64,000 nucleotides of DNA from Amycolatopsis sp. CA-230715 (GTDB lineage: Bacteria; Actinomycetota; Actinomycetes; Mycobacteriales; Pseudonocardiaceae), in NCBI RefSeq assembly GCF_018736145.1, contig NZ_CP059997.1, forward strand, positions 5,641,501-5,705,500, given 5' to 3'. Of the stretch, positions 22,809 through 31,593 are shown piece by piece. The notes under the pieces were generated by a model. That model was given only the letters and a program-made list of their open reading frames with translations. It was not told the DNA's origin and searched no databases. Both the position numbers and the translations under genes were made by a program. The first letter of the stretch is position 1. The number at the start of each line of letters is the position of its first letter.

Positions 22809-23774
22809 GTGCTCGCCGTTGTTCCCCCACCAGTCACCGTCAGGGTGCCGTCGAAGATCAACCTGCATCTTTCGGTCGGTGATCTGCGCAAGGACGGCTT
22901 CCACGAGCTGATCACGGTTTTCCACGCGCTTTCCCTCACCGACGAGGTGACGGTGGCGGCGGCGGAGGACCCCGGCATCGAGGTATACGGCGAGGGCGAG
23001 GGTTCCGTCCCGACGGGCGCGAACAACCTGGCCTGGCGCGCCGTGCAGGCGCTGGCCGCCTACGCGGGCAAGGACCGCGGCGAGCCGAAGGTGCGGGTCG
23101 TGCTCCGCAAGGGGATCCCGGTCGCGGGCGGGATGGCGGGCGGCAGCGCCGACGCCGCCGCGACACTGGTCGGCCTCGCGTCGCTGTGGAAGCTCGACAT
23201 CGGCCGCGACGACCTCGCCGAAATCGCCGCGAAGCTCGGCAGCGACGTGCCTTTCGCGCTCTACGGCGGAACGGCGCTGGGCACCGGGCGCGGGGAGCGG
23301 CTGGTGCCGGTGCTGTCCCGCCACACCTTCCACTGGGTGCTCGCGTTCGACCAGCGCGGCCTGTCCACGCCGCGGGTCTTCGGCGAGCTGGACCGCCTGC
23401 GCGCCGAGGGCGATCCGCCGCGCGTGGGCTCGCACGCGCCGGTCGTCGAGGCGCTGGCCTCCGGCGATCCCCGGCAGCTCGCCCTGTTGCTCGGCAACGA
23501 TCTCCAGTCGGCCGCGGTCTCGTTGCGGCCCGGTCTGCGCCGCACGCTGCGCGCCGGGGTCAACGCGGGTGCGCTGGCCGGGACGATCTCCGGCTCCGGC
23601 CCGACCTGTGCCTTCCTGTGCGCCGACGCGCAGTCCGCGCTCGAGGTGGCCGCGGAGCTGGCGGGCGCGGGGGTGTGCCGCACCGTGCGGGTCGCGCACG
23701 GCCCGGTGCCCGGCGCCAGGCTCGTCGGCGGGGACGACCTGCCGCGGTCGACGCCGCCGCAAGTACACGCGTGA
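22809..23774 (+). CDS. ispE: 4-diphosphocytidyl-2-C-methylerythritol kinase
   Basis: 321 residues of the GHMP kinase family. VRVPSKINLHLSVGD at the N-terminus, PVAGGMAGGSADAAATLVGL as the ATP-binding loop near 105, and SGSGPTCAFL near the C-terminus. It phosphorylates the 2-position of CDP-methylerythritol in the non-mevalonate isoprenoid pathway. A GTG start with weak upstream signal; ATP-loop spacing fits the family. ispE next to ksgA is normal in actinobacteria; here the MetN-like gene separates them. The ABC-F gene begins 16 nt after it, so they are probably co-transcribed. Confidence 0.95.
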   Translation: MLAVVPPPVTVRVPSKINLHLSVGDLRKDGFHELITVFHALSLTDEVTVAAAEDPGIEVYGEGEGSVPTGANNLAWRAVQALAAYAGKDRGEPKVRVVLRKGIPVAGGMAGGSADAAATLVGLASLWKLDIGRDDLAEIAAKLGSDVPFALYGGTALGTGRGERLVPVLSRHTFHWVLAFDQRGLSTPRVFGELDRLRAEGDPPRVGSHAPVVEALASGDPRQLALLLGNDLQSAAVSLRPGLRRTLRAGVNAGALAGTISGSGPTCAFLCADAQSALEVAAELAGAGVCRTVRVAHGPVPGARLVGGDDLPRSTPPQVHA

Positions 23775-23790
23775 AAGGCGTCGCAGTTCG

Positions 23791-25548
23791 ATGGTGAACC
23801 TGATCAATCTCGAAGCCGTGAGCAAGTCCTACGGGGTGCGGCCGCTGCTGGACGCCGTCTCGCTCGGGGTCGGCGAGGGCGAGCGGATCGGCGTCGTCGG
23901 CCTCAACGGGGGCGGGAAGACGACGCTGCTGGAAGTGCTGTCCGGGATCGAGCCGCCGGATTCCGGCCGGGTGAGCCGGATCAACGGCCTGCGCGTCGCG
24001 GTGGTGACGCAGCGGACCGAGCTCAAGGGCGAAACGGTGCGCGAGGCCGCGCTGTCCGAATACGGCGCCGAGCACGAGTGGGCGGCCGACGCCCGCGTGC
24101 GGTCCATTGTGGAGGGACTCGGTCTTTTGGGGCTGGGCCTGGATTCTCCGACCGCGAATCTGTCCGGAGGGGAGCGTCGCCGGGTTTCGCTGGCGGCCGC
24201 GCTCGTCGGCGAACTCGATCTCGTGGTGCTCGACGAGCCGACCAACCACCTCGACGTCGAAGGGGTGCGCTGGCTCGCCGACCACCTGCTCGCCAGGCGT
24301 ACCGCGCTCGTCGTCGTGACGCACGACCGCTGGTTCCTCGACACCGTCTGCGGGCGGACGTGGGAGGTCGTCGGCGGGCGCGTCGAACAGTACGAAGGTG
24401 GTTACGCGGACTGGGTTTTCGGCCGCGCGGAGCGGGCGAGGCTCGCGGCGAGCGCGGAGGAGAAGCGGCAGAACCTGGCGCGCAAGGAACTCGCGTGGCT
24501 CCAGCGCGGCGCGAAGGCGCGGACGTCGAAACCGCGCTACCGCGTCGAAGCGGCCGAAGCGCTGATCGCGGACGTGCCGCCGCCGCGGGATTCCGTCGAG
24601 CTGGCCGCGTTCGCGCGCAGGCGGCTCGGGAAGACCGTGCTGGAAATCGAAGACGCGACGCTGAAGGCGGGCGAACGCGATCTGCTCGACCACGTGACGT
24701 GGCGGATCGGGCCTGGCGACCGGATCGGGCTCGTCGGCGTCAACGGATCCGGTAAGACCACGCTGCTCAAGCTCCTCGCCGGTGAGCGGGAACCCAGTAC
24801 GGGCAAGCGGATCGAGGGCAAGACCGTCCGATTAGGACACCTCACCCAGGAACTCGAGGATTTGCCGGGCGAACTGCGCCTCCTGCAAGCGGTCGAGGAC
24901 GTCGCGGGCAGGGTGGTGCTCGGCAAGCAGGAGCTGTCCGCGTCGCAGCTCGCGGAAAAGCTGGGCTTCCCGGCCGCGCGCCAGTGGACGCCCGTCGAAG
25001 ATCTCTCGGGTGGTGAGCGGCGGCGCTTGCAGCTCACGCGCATCCTGATGGCGGAGCCGAACGTGCTGCTGCTCGACGAGCCGACGAACGACCTGGACAT
25101 CGACACCCTGCAGCAGCTCGAAGACCTGCTCGACTCCTGGCCGGGAACGATGGTCGTGGTCTCGCACGACCGATACCTCACCGAACGCGTCTGCGACACC
25201 GTGGTCGCGCTGTTCGGCGACGGCCGGATCACGCACCTGCCCGGCGGCATCGAGGAGTACCTCACGCGCCGCCGAGACGCCGCGGCCAGGCAGGCCGCGC
25301 CGAAGCAGCAGGCCACGAAGCCCGCGAGCAGCGCCGCCGACCGGCGCGCGGCCAGCAAGGACCTCGCGCGGCTGGAGCGCAAGCTCGACCAGCTGCACGC
25401 GAAGGAAACCAAGCTGCACGAGGCGCTCGCCGCGGCCGCGACCGATCCGGACCGGCTCATCGAGCTGAACACCGAACTGAAGGCGGTCCTCGCCGAGAAG
25501 GACGAGGTCGAGGAGAAGTGGCTGGAGACCTCCGAAGCGGCCGAGTGA
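23791..25548 (+). CDS. ABC-F family ATPase (Uup-like)
   Basis: 585 residues, two fused ABC domains without membrane segments. Domain 1: GLNGGGKTTLLEVL, NLSGGERRRVSLAAAL, VVLDEPTNHLD. Domain 2: GVNGSGKTTLLKLL, DLSGGERRRLQLTRIL, LLLDEPTNDLD. The interdomain linker (about 215-275) is helical and basic. The C-terminal coiled coil (DLARLERKLDQLHAKETKLH) is Uup-like. ABC-F proteins act on ribosomes or stalled complexes. Uup-type members are linked to DNA/ribosome quality control; resistance subtypes are hard to exclude. Start at ATG 23791, where the conserved MVNLINLEAVSKSYG begins. Confidence 0.9.
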   Translation: MVNLINLEAVSKSYGVRPLLDAVSLGVGEGERIGVVGLNGGGKTTLLEVLSGIEPPDSGRVSRINGLRVAVVTQRTELKGETVREAALSEYGAEHEWAADARVRSIVEGLGLLGLGLDSPTANLSGGERRRVSLAAALVGELDLVVLDEPTNHLDVEGVRWLADHLLARRTALVVVTHDRWFLDTVCGRTWEVVGGRVEQYEGGYADWVFGRAERARLAASAEEKRQNLARKELAWLQRGAKARTSKPRYRVEAAEALIADVPPPRDSVELAAFARRRLGKTVLEIEDATLKAGERDLLDHVTWRIGPGDRIGLVGVNGSGKTTLLKLLAGEREPSTGKRIEGKTVRLGHLTQELEDLPGELRLLQAVEDVAGRVVLGKQELSASQLAEKLGFPAARQWTPVEDLSGGERRRLQLTRILMAEPNVLLLDEPTNDLDIDTLQQLEDLLDSWPGTMVVVSHDRYLTERVCDTVVALFGDGRITHLPGGIEEYLTRRRDAAARQAAPKQQATKPASSAADRRAASKDLARLERKLDQLHAKETKLHEALAAAATDPDRLIELNTELKAVLAEKDEVEEKWLETSEAAE

Positions 25549-25603
25549 TCGGCGCTGTCGTTTTGTCGCGTCTTCGGGCGCTCGTCTGGATAAGGTACGA
25601 CGC

Positions 25604-27292
25604 ATGAGCAGGTTTGTGGACACGCTGGTCGCCACCGCGACGGCGGAAGGCCCGCAGCGGGGCATGGTCACCGGGGAGCCGAAGGAGCCGGTTCGCCGGA
25701 CCTGGGGCGAGATTCACGAGCAGGCCCGCCGGGTCGCGGGGGCACTGGTCGAAGGCGGCCTGAAGCCGGGCGGCGCGGTGGCCGTGCTCGCGGGCGCGCC
25801 GGTGCTGATCGCGCCGACCGTGCAGGCCGTCTGGCTGGCCGCGGGCAGCGTCACGATGCTGCACCAGCCGACGCCGCGCACCGATCTCGCCGAATGGGCC
25901 GAGGACACGGTGCGCGTGCTGCGCATGATCGGCTCCGAGCTGGTGCTGCTCGGCGAGCCGTTCGACCAGCTGGCGCCGGTGCTCACCGAGCACGGCATCA
26001 ACTTCCGCATGATCGGCGACCTCGACGGCGAACCGCTCGCCGAGCCGGTGCACACCGACGAGGACGCGCTCGCGCTGCTGCAGCTCACCAGCGGGTCCAC
26101 CGCGGAGCCCAAGGCTGTCAAGATCACCTACGGCAACCTGTACACCAACGTGAAGGCGATGGTCGAGCGCGCGGAGTTCGTGTTCGAAACCGACGTGATG
26201 GTGTCGTGGCTGCCGACCTTCCACGACATGGGCATGGTCGGGTTCCTGACCGTGCCGATGACCTTCGGCGTCGAGCTGGTGAAGATCACCCCGGTCGAGT
26301 TCCTCACCGGGCCGCTGATCTGGCCGGAGCTGATCAGCAAGTACGGTGGCACGACCACCGCGGCGCCGAACTTCGCCTACGCGATCGTCGGCAAGCGCAT
26401 GGCGCGTGTGGACAGTGACCCCGGAAAACCGTTGTACGACTTGTCGAAATTGCGCATCGCGTTGAACGGCGCGGAGCCGATCGACGAGACCGCGGTGCGG
26501 ACGTTCACCGACGCGGGCGCCCGGTTCGGGATGCCGCCGGAGTGCGTGTTCCCCGCGTACGGGATGGCCGAAGCGACCCTCGCCGTGTCGTTCGCGCCGC
26601 TGTTCACCGGCCTGACCCTGGACGTCATCGAGACCGAAGCGCTGGAAGCGGACAACCGGGCGGTGCCCGTTCCCGAGGGGGATTCCCGCCGTGGCACCGA
26701 ATCCGTGCGCTCGTTCGCGATGCTCGGCAGGCCGCTCGACGGGCTCGAAGCCGAGATCGTCGACGACGAGGGCAAGCGGCTCGGCGAGCGCGAGGTCGGC
26801 GAGATCCGCCTGCGCGGTGAAGCGGTCACTCCCGGATACCTCACCGTCGACGGCCCAGTGTCCACACAGGACGAAGACGGCTGGCTGGCCACCGGCGATC
26901 TCGGGTACACAGTGGACGGTCAGCTGGTGATCTGCGGGCGCCGCAAGGACGTCATCATCATGGGCGGCCGCAACATCTACCCGACCGACATCGAACGCGC
27001 CGCGGGCAGTGTCGACGGCGTACGCGCGGGCAACGCTGTCGCCGTGCGGCTGGACGCGGGTACCCGGCGCGAACGGTTCGCCGTCGTCGTCGAGTCCAAA
27101 CTGGCCGGTGACGAGGCGACGGAACGCGCGCTGGCGAAGGAAATCGCCGCCCGCGTGCGCGACGCGGTGGACATGCGCCCGTACTCGATCGTCGTGCTCC
27201 CGGCGGGGAGCCTGCCGAAAACCCCTTCGGGCAAGGTAAAACGCGCCGCCACCGCTGCCCAGTACGCCGCCCAAATCAACGCGAACGCCTGA
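25604..27292 (+). CDS. Fatty acyl-AMP/CoA ligase (FadD/FAAL-like)
   Basis: 562 residues of the adenylate-forming family. P-loop LQLTSGSTAEPKAVKITYGN at about 165, SWLPTFHDMGMVG as in FAALs, the AYGMAEATL core motif, and the C-terminal hinge GRRKDVIIMGGRNIYPTDIE. The catalytic Lys is in PKTPSGKVKRA near the end. It activates fatty or related carboxylic acids. GRNIYPTDIE and the SWLPTFHDMG form favour a FAAL-type enzyme, but CoA ligase activity is possible. Its position corresponds to the pks16/Rv1013-type gene between ispE and pth in mycobacteria. Confidence 0.88.
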   Translation: MSRFVDTLVATATAEGPQRGMVTGEPKEPVRRTWGEIHEQARRVAGALVEGGLKPGGAVAVLAGAPVLIAPTVQAVWLAAGSVTMLHQPTPRTDLAEWAEDTVRVLRMIGSELVLLGEPFDQLAPVLTEHGINFRMIGDLDGEPLAEPVHTDEDALALLQLTSGSTAEPKAVKITYGNLYTNVKAMVERAEFVFETDVMVSWLPTFHDMGMVGFLTVPMTFGVELVKITPVEFLTGPLIWPELISKYGGTTTAAPNFAYAIVGKRMARVDSDPGKPLYDLSKLRIALNGAEPIDETAVRTFTDAGARFGMPPECVFPAYGMAEATLAVSFAPLFTGLTLDVIETEALEADNRAVPVPEGDSRRGTESVRSFAMLGRPLDGLEAEIVDDEGKRLGEREVGEIRLRGEAVTPGYLTVDGPVSTQDEDGWLATGDLGYTVDGQLVICGRRKDVIIMGGRNIYPTDIERAAGSVDGVRAGNAVAVRLDAGTRRERFAVVVESKLAGDEATERALAKEIAARVRDAVDMRPYSIVVLPAGSLPKTPSGKVKRAATAAQYAAQINANA

Positions 27293-27383
27293 GGGGCCCT
27301 CTCCGAACGCCACAACGTAACTTTCGGGGTGCCGGGGCCCCGTCGTTGGTCCCCGAAGGCCACCTTCGGGGAATCTAGCGCCA
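27293..27383. repeat. Intergenic palindromic repeat cluster C, IS-interrupted
   Basis: A degenerate unit at about 27301-27328 and a perfect one at 27351-27371 (CCCCGAAGG, CCA, CCTTCGGGG). The latter runs into AATCTAGCGCCA, where the IS begins. The missing right half of the module (CTTTC...) resumes at 28748. The 15 bases GGGAATCTAGCGCCA (27369-27383) are the left copy of the target duplication. Confidence 0.85.
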
Positions 27384-28732
27384 TGTCGTGTCTCGGTAGT
27401 TCTGCCGCAGGTTTGTCTCGGTTGTTGTGACACAGGTTAGGCGGCTGGGGTGAGTTGGCCTTGGTAGGTCTTGGTGTGGTCGAGGTGGATGTGGCCGATC
27501 GGGTCGCCGTCGCTGGTGTAGGCGGTGGCCCGGTCGCTGTCACGGATGATGGTGATGGTGTGTCCGGCGTGGGCGGTGCCGATCCGTAGCCGGGCGTGTT
27601 TGCCGAGGTTGACCGTGCCGGTGGTGCTGACTTTGAGGCGGTGCACGGTGGCGTCGTCCTGGACGGGCAGGTGCTGGGGTCCGCCGTGGCTGTCGCTGGT
27701 GGTCCAGGCATGGGTGGGGGTTTGCCGGCCAAGGGCGCTGTGGCGGCGGTGGTTGTAGTGCTCGCGGTAGACCTCGAGCAGGGTGCGGAGTTCGGTCAGG
27801 GTCGCGGGTTGGATGGGTTGGTGATCCAGCCAGCGTTTGAAGGTCTGGTGGTGGCGTTCGACCTTGCCGCAGGTCTGCGGGTGGTAGGGGCTGGAATGGA
27901 TCAGCCTGCAGCCGTGGCCGGTGACGGTGCGGGCGAACGCCGATGGCCCGGCGTTGGGGTGGCGGCCGCGTGAGGTGAACGCGGATCCGTTGTCGGACAA
28001 CACGATCGCGGGCGCACCATGGTCGGTGATGGCCGCGGTGATCGCGGTGATCGCGGCACGGGAGGTTTCGGCCTCGGCGGCGTGATTGGCCACCAGCATG
28101 CGCGTGCAGTCGTCGAGGACCTCGAACACCACCACCGTGGCCCCGCCGGCGAGGATGACCTCGGTGGCGTCGATCTGGTAGCAGTCCCGCGGCCGGGCAT
28201 AGCTGAACCGACGGTAGGAGGACCGGGGCCGCTTACGGGGGTTGGACTCGGCCAGCCCGTGCCGGGACAGGATCCGGTTGATCGTGGCCCGCGACGGGAC
28301 AGGCCAGCCCCGTCCGGCCCAGTCCCGCTCGGCGGCCAACTCCAGAAGCCGATCGCGGATCGGGTCCGCCCCGTTGTCCGGTTTCAGCTCCTTCCGCAGC
28401 CGCAGCACGACAGCCACGACCGGCTCCGCCGTAGCATGCCGCACGGTCTTGGGCCGGGTCGACCGCCGCCGCCACTGCCCCTCGGCCTGGATCCGGGCAC
28501 GGTGCCGATAGAACGTCCGCCTATCGACACCATGCTCCCGGCACCACGCCGACACGTTCTCAACCGGCACTTCAGCCGTCAGCATCGCGTCCACGAATCG
28601 CATGATCGTCCCATTCCGCGTCATGGCCCTCACCACAACGCCGGTCAGGCGGCAGATCATGCAACATCACCCGACCCGGGTGTGTCACATGCTGCGATAC
28701 ACAAACTGTGTCAAAACAGCTGATACTGAACA
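27384..28732 (-). mobile_element. IS481-type insertion sequence, 1349 bp
   Basis: The element begins TGTCGTGTCTCGG and ends GATACTGAACA, flanked by an identical 15-bp direct repeat (27369-27383 and 28733-28747). TGT...ACA ends and a TSD up to 15 bp fit the IS481 family. Terminal inverted repeats are weak; an 8-bp subterminal match TGACACAG occurs inverted at 27428-27435 and 28706-28713. A single intact transposase gene fills it. Confidence 0.9.
27437..28624 (-). CDS. IS481-family transposase
   Basis: 395 residues from ATG 28624 (a 12-codon longer start at 28660 is possible). N-terminal helix-turn-helix (NVSAWCREHGVDRRTFYRHR). The DDE core is complete: YQIDATEVIL (first Asp), VLSDNGSAF (second Asp) and GKVERHHQTFKRW (Glu), followed by YNHRRHSALG. 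A C-terminal beta-rich extension of about 90 residues (VSTTGTVNLGKHARLRIG) is seen in longer IS481/IS3-like members. No frameshift or stop is visible, so it may be active. Confidence 0.93.
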   Translation of the reverse strand: MTRNGTIMRFVDAMLTAEVPVENVSAWCREHGVDRRTFYRHRARIQAEGQWRRRSTRPKTVRHATAEPVVAVVLRLRKELKPDNGADPIRDRLLELAAERDWAGRGWPVPSRATINRILSRHGLAESNPRKRPRSSYRRFSYARPRDCYQIDATEVILAGGATVVVFEVLDDCTRMLVANHAAEAETSRAAITAITAAITDHGAPAIVLSDNGSAFTSRGRHPNAGPSAFARTVTGHGCRLIHSSPYHPQTCGKVERHHQTFKRWLDHQPIQPATLTELRTLLEVYREHYNHRRHSALGRQTPTHAWTTSDSHGGPQHLPVQDDATVHRLKVSTTGTVNLGKHARLRIGTAHAGHTITIIRDSDRATAYTSDGDPIGHIHLDHTKTYQGQLTPAA

Positions 28733-29100
28733 GGGAATCTAGCGCCACTTTCCCGGCCCTCGCGAGTGCGAGGGCCGGGCTGCGGCTGTCCCCGAAGGTG
28801 GCCTTCGGGGCGCTAGACGCCGCGAACTCGGCCCTCGCACCGCGCTCCCGCCTCCCTCGCGGGCCCGCAGCGGGCGTTCGGGTGCCCCGAAAATGACCTT
28901 CAGGGAATCCAGTGCCCCGAACGTCACTTTCGGGGCACCGACAAACCGGGGCTCGCCCGCCACGAGAGTGAGGAAAGTGGCGCTAGGCGCTCCGAAGGTC
29001 ACCTTCGGGGCATGCGCGGTACCGCCCGCAGGTGAGCGAGGGTCGAGAAAGTGGCGCTAGATTCCCCGAAGGTGGCCTTCGGGGACTAACGGAGGGCCTC
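28733..29100. repeat. Intergenic palindromic repeat cluster D
   Basis: It starts with the right copy of the IS target duplication. Then come a perfect 12-bp hairpin CCCGGCCCTCGC / GCGAGGGCCGGG (28752-28779), perfect units at 28790-28810 and 29064-29084, and variant units near 28893-28917, 28914-28938 and 28990-29010. The module GAAAGTGGCGCTAG occurs at about 28973 and 29047. No gene is seen. The tail 29101-29216 holds no repeat unit I recognise. Confidence 0.85.
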
Positions 29101-29216
29101 CGTTGCCGAGCACCTGACATCACCGTGACTGTCGGGGCATCGGGGCACGGGGCGCCCGATTCTTTCTTGGCGCCCGCTTCGGGGCGTCACGTAAGGGTCT
29201 CCTGCCCCCGAACTGG

Positions 29217-29552
29217 TCAGGAGACGACTCGGCGCCACAGGGGTCGCCGGGCATGGGTGTGTTCGAGCGCGGGCGCGATGTAGAACGCGCCGGAGGGCTC
29301 GTAGGCGGCCAGCGTGCTTTCCACCCGGCGCAGGAAGGCGTCGACGGAAGCGCGGTCGTAGCCGCGTTTGCGCAGTAGCGGGCCGGGGAACGTGACCGCG
29401 TGCGCCTCGGCCGCGGTCACGTCGTCCCGTCCTTCCAGGGTGGCGGCGACGCGGGTGAGGAACCTGTCCACGGCCGGTTCGTGGTAGCCGCGGGTACCGA
29501 GGGCGGCTTGGTCGAACTGGATGTCGTAGACCTCGTCCGCGGTCACCGCCAT
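29217..29552 (-). CDS. Mini-DivIVA protein, two tandem DivIVA motifs
   Basis: 111 residues. Two copies of the DivIVA N-terminal signature: FDQAALGTRGYHEPAVDRFL and, after TAAEAHAVTF, LLRKRGYDRASVDAFLRRVE. DivIVA N-terminal domains bind curved membrane, but here the long coiled coil is lacking. Begins 2 nt after the stop of the similar upstream gene, so they are co-translated paralogues. Function unknown; membrane or pole association as a heteromer is a guess. Confidence 0.75.
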   Translation of the reverse strand: MAVTADEVYDIQFDQAALGTRGYHEPAVDRFLTRVAATLEGRDDVTAAEAHAVTFPGPLLRKRGYDRASVDAFLRRVESTLAAYEPSGAFYIAPALEHTHARRPLWRRVVS

Positions 29553-29554
29553 GG

Positions 29555-29917
29555 TCAGTTCTCCTGGAAGTGCTCGACGCGGGCGGTCTGCACCGGCTCG
29601 GCGCGTTCGAGGGTGGCTTCGGTTTCCGAGCGCGCGCCCGGCAAGGGCTGCGGGCTGAGTCCGGAACGGCTGATCAGCTCTTCTTCCACCTCGTCCAGGA
29701 ATTCGTCGACCTCGCGTTCGTCGTAACCGCGCTTGCCGATGAGCGGCTTGGCGAACATCACGTGGTGCACTTCGGCCGCGGTCAGGTCGTCCTCGCCGTT
29801 GAGCGTGTTTTCGATCCTGGCCAGGAATTCGTCGACCTCGTGCTTGGCGTAGCCGCGCTTCCCGATCGGGGAGGTACCGAATTCGACGTTCGTGACATCG
29901 TCGGCGGTCAGCGACAT
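29555..29917 (-). CDS. Mini-DivIVA protein, two tandem DivIVA motifs
   Basis: 120 residues from ATG 29917, with GGAGAAGC upstream. It repeats the unit TSPIGKRGYAKHEVDEFLAR and KPLIGKRGYDEREVDEFLDE, spaced by a LTAAEVHHVMF strand. The short C-terminal tail is disordered. First gene of a two-gene operon of paralogues (the next starts 2 nt after it). Actinobacterial Wag31/DivIVA is a separate, longer essential protein; these lack the oligomerising coiled coil. Confidence 0.75.
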   Translation of the reverse strand: MSLTADDVTNVEFGTSPIGKRGYAKHEVDEFLARIENTLNGEDDLTAAEVHHVMFAKPLIGKRGYDEREVDEFLDEVEEELISRSGLSPQPLPGARSETEATLERAEPVQTARVEHFQEN

Positions 29918-30087
29918 GAAAGCTTCTCCAGATTCAGCAGACGGTAATGCGGCTTGCACACTCCGTCTTAACGGGCACCACCGGATCCGGGAAGGGTTGC
30001 GACTCGAATAGGGGCGTGGAAAAACGCCATTGGGTGAGAGTGGCGGCACGACGAGTGCACTCGGTCAACCGCCGAGGTCAGCGCGGG

Positions 30088-30681
30088 TTAGCCCGCGTGG
30101 AAGGCGTTCTGGGCCGCGGCGAGCCCGGTGCCGATCAGCGCTTCGACGGCGTCGGCGCACCGGTCGATTTCGAGGGCGAGCTCCTTGCGCTCGACCGTGG
30201 AGAAGTCCTTGAGCACGTAGTCCGCGGGGTCCATGCGGCCGGGCGGGCGGTCGACGCCGAAGCGCACCCGGTAGTAGTCCTTGGTGCCGAGCGATTTGGT
30301 GATCGAACGGAGCCCGTTGTGCCCGTTGTCGCCGCCGCCGAGCTTGAGCTTGAGCGCGCCGAAGGGCAGGTCGAGCTCGTCGTGCACGACCACGATCCCG
30401 TCGGGGGCGATCTTGAAGAACTTGGCGGTGCCCGAAACGGGGCCGCCGGAAAGGTTCATGAAGGACCGCGGTTTCGTCAGCACCACGCGGCGGTTCGCGA
30501 GTCGTCCTTCGAGTACTTCGGCGCCACTCTTGTGGGCCTTGAACTTGCCGCCGACCCTGGCGGCGAGCTCGTCGAGCACCAAGAACCCGATGTTGTGCCG
30601 GTTGCCCGCGTAGCGGGGCCCGGGATTGCCGAGGCCGGCGAGCAGGATCTGCTCGCCGGCCCCGGGAAGGTCCTCGCTCAC
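30088..30681 (-). CDS. pth: Peptidyl-tRNA hydrolase
   Basis: 197 residues. LAGLGNPGPRYAGNRHNIGF at the N-terminus, with the catalytic His, then VLTKPRSFMNLSGGPV and VVHDELDLPFG with the family Asp, and GGGDNGHNGLRSI. Pth frees tRNA from drop-off peptidyl-tRNAs. It starts 9 nt after the rplY stop and is co-transcribed with it, the usual rplY-pth pairing. Confidence 0.96.
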   Translation of the reverse strand: MSEDLPGAGEQILLAGLGNPGPRYAGNRHNIGFLVLDELAARVGGKFKAHKSGAEVLEGRLANRRVVLTKPRSFMNLSGGPVSGTAKFFKIAPDGIVVVHDELDLPFGALKLKLGGGDNGHNGLRSITKSLGTKDYYRVRFGVDRPPGRMDPADYVLKDFSTVERKELALEIDRCADAVEALIGTGLAAAQNAFHAG

Positions 30682-30690
30682 TCGAGTGAA

Positions 30691-31311
30691 TTACTCGGCG
30701 GAAGCCTCGGGCTGGTCCTCGACCACGCCCGCGCCTTCGGTGTCGACGTCGCTCTCCATGGAGGCCTCGCTCGGCGCCTCGTTGACGGCGACGACCAGGT
30801 ACTCGCCGTCGGTGAGCAGCGTCGCGCCCGCGGGCAGGGTGACCTGCGAGGCGAGGATGTGGGTGCCCGCCTCGACGCCCTCGATGGAGACCTCGACCTG
30901 CTCCGGGATGTTCAGCGCGTCGACCTCGACCTGGAGGGCGTCGAGGTCCTGGTTGACCAGGGTGCCGGGGGCGGCGTCGCCGGTCAGCACGACCGGCACG
31001 TCCACGGTGACCTTCTCGCCGCGCTTGACCACGAGGAGGTCGACGTGCTCGATGTAGTTCTTGAGCGGGTGCACCACGATGGTCTTGGTGAGCGCGAGCT
31101 CGGTGTCGTTCTCGACGTCGAGGGTGAGCACGGCGTTGCGGCCGTTCTCACGCACGACGCGGGCGAACTCGATCGCGGGCAGGGACAGGTGGCGGGGGTC
31201 CGAGCCGTGCCCGTACAGCACCGCGGGGATCTTGCCGGCGCGACGAGTGCGACGCGCGGCGCCCTTGCCGAATTCGGTGCGGGGCTCGACGGACAGGCGT
31301 ACCTCGGACAC
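30691..31311 (-). CDS. rplY: 50S ribosomal protein L25 (CTC-type)
   Basis: 206 residues from GTG 31311, chosen for GGAG about 10 nt upstream and for the start of the conserved LSVEPRTEFGKGAARR. The N-terminal 5S rRNA-binding domain (to ~95) is followed by the TL5/CTC C-terminal domain (VPVVLTGDAAPGTLVNQDLD) and an acidic tail. General stress-type L25. The 282-nt region upstream (31312-31593) shows no gene. Confidence 0.95.
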   Translation of the reverse strand: MSEVRLSVEPRTEFGKGAARRTRRAGKIPAVLYGHGSDPRHLSLPAIEFARVVRENGRNAVLTLDVENDTELALTKTIVVHPLKNYIEHVDLLVVKRGEKVTVDVPVVLTGDAAPGTLVNQDLDALQVEVDALNIPEQVEVSIEGVEAGTHILASQVTLPAGATLLTDGEYLVVAVNEAPSEASMESDVDTEGAGVVEDQPEASAE

Positions 31312-31593
31312 GGTGGTGCACTCCTTAATTCCGAGTAGTCGGTGGAAACTGCTCGGTCTAGCGGGGACGGTCAATGCGTTCTGGTGTCTGTGTTCTCGGT
31401 GTCGTCGGCGGCGAATTCCACGGCATGACTTGGAAGCGTGGCTACTCAAGCCGCCGCGTCGATCACGTCGGGCGCTCCGTGGGTGGCGGTGCGCCCAGCC
31501 TCGCCGAGACAACCCGAACAGTGTAAGCAGCGCGATCGGCGCTCCACCAGGCGGGGTGCCCAAGGGTGTGTGGCCAGCGTGAGGTGGACGCCC

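Noticed and set aside
27369..28747. The 15-bp flanking repeat as mere repeat-family sequence, not a target duplication
   Set aside because: The motif does belong to the family, but the two copies abut the element ends exactly and joining them restores one intact unit, so a target duplication is the better explanation.
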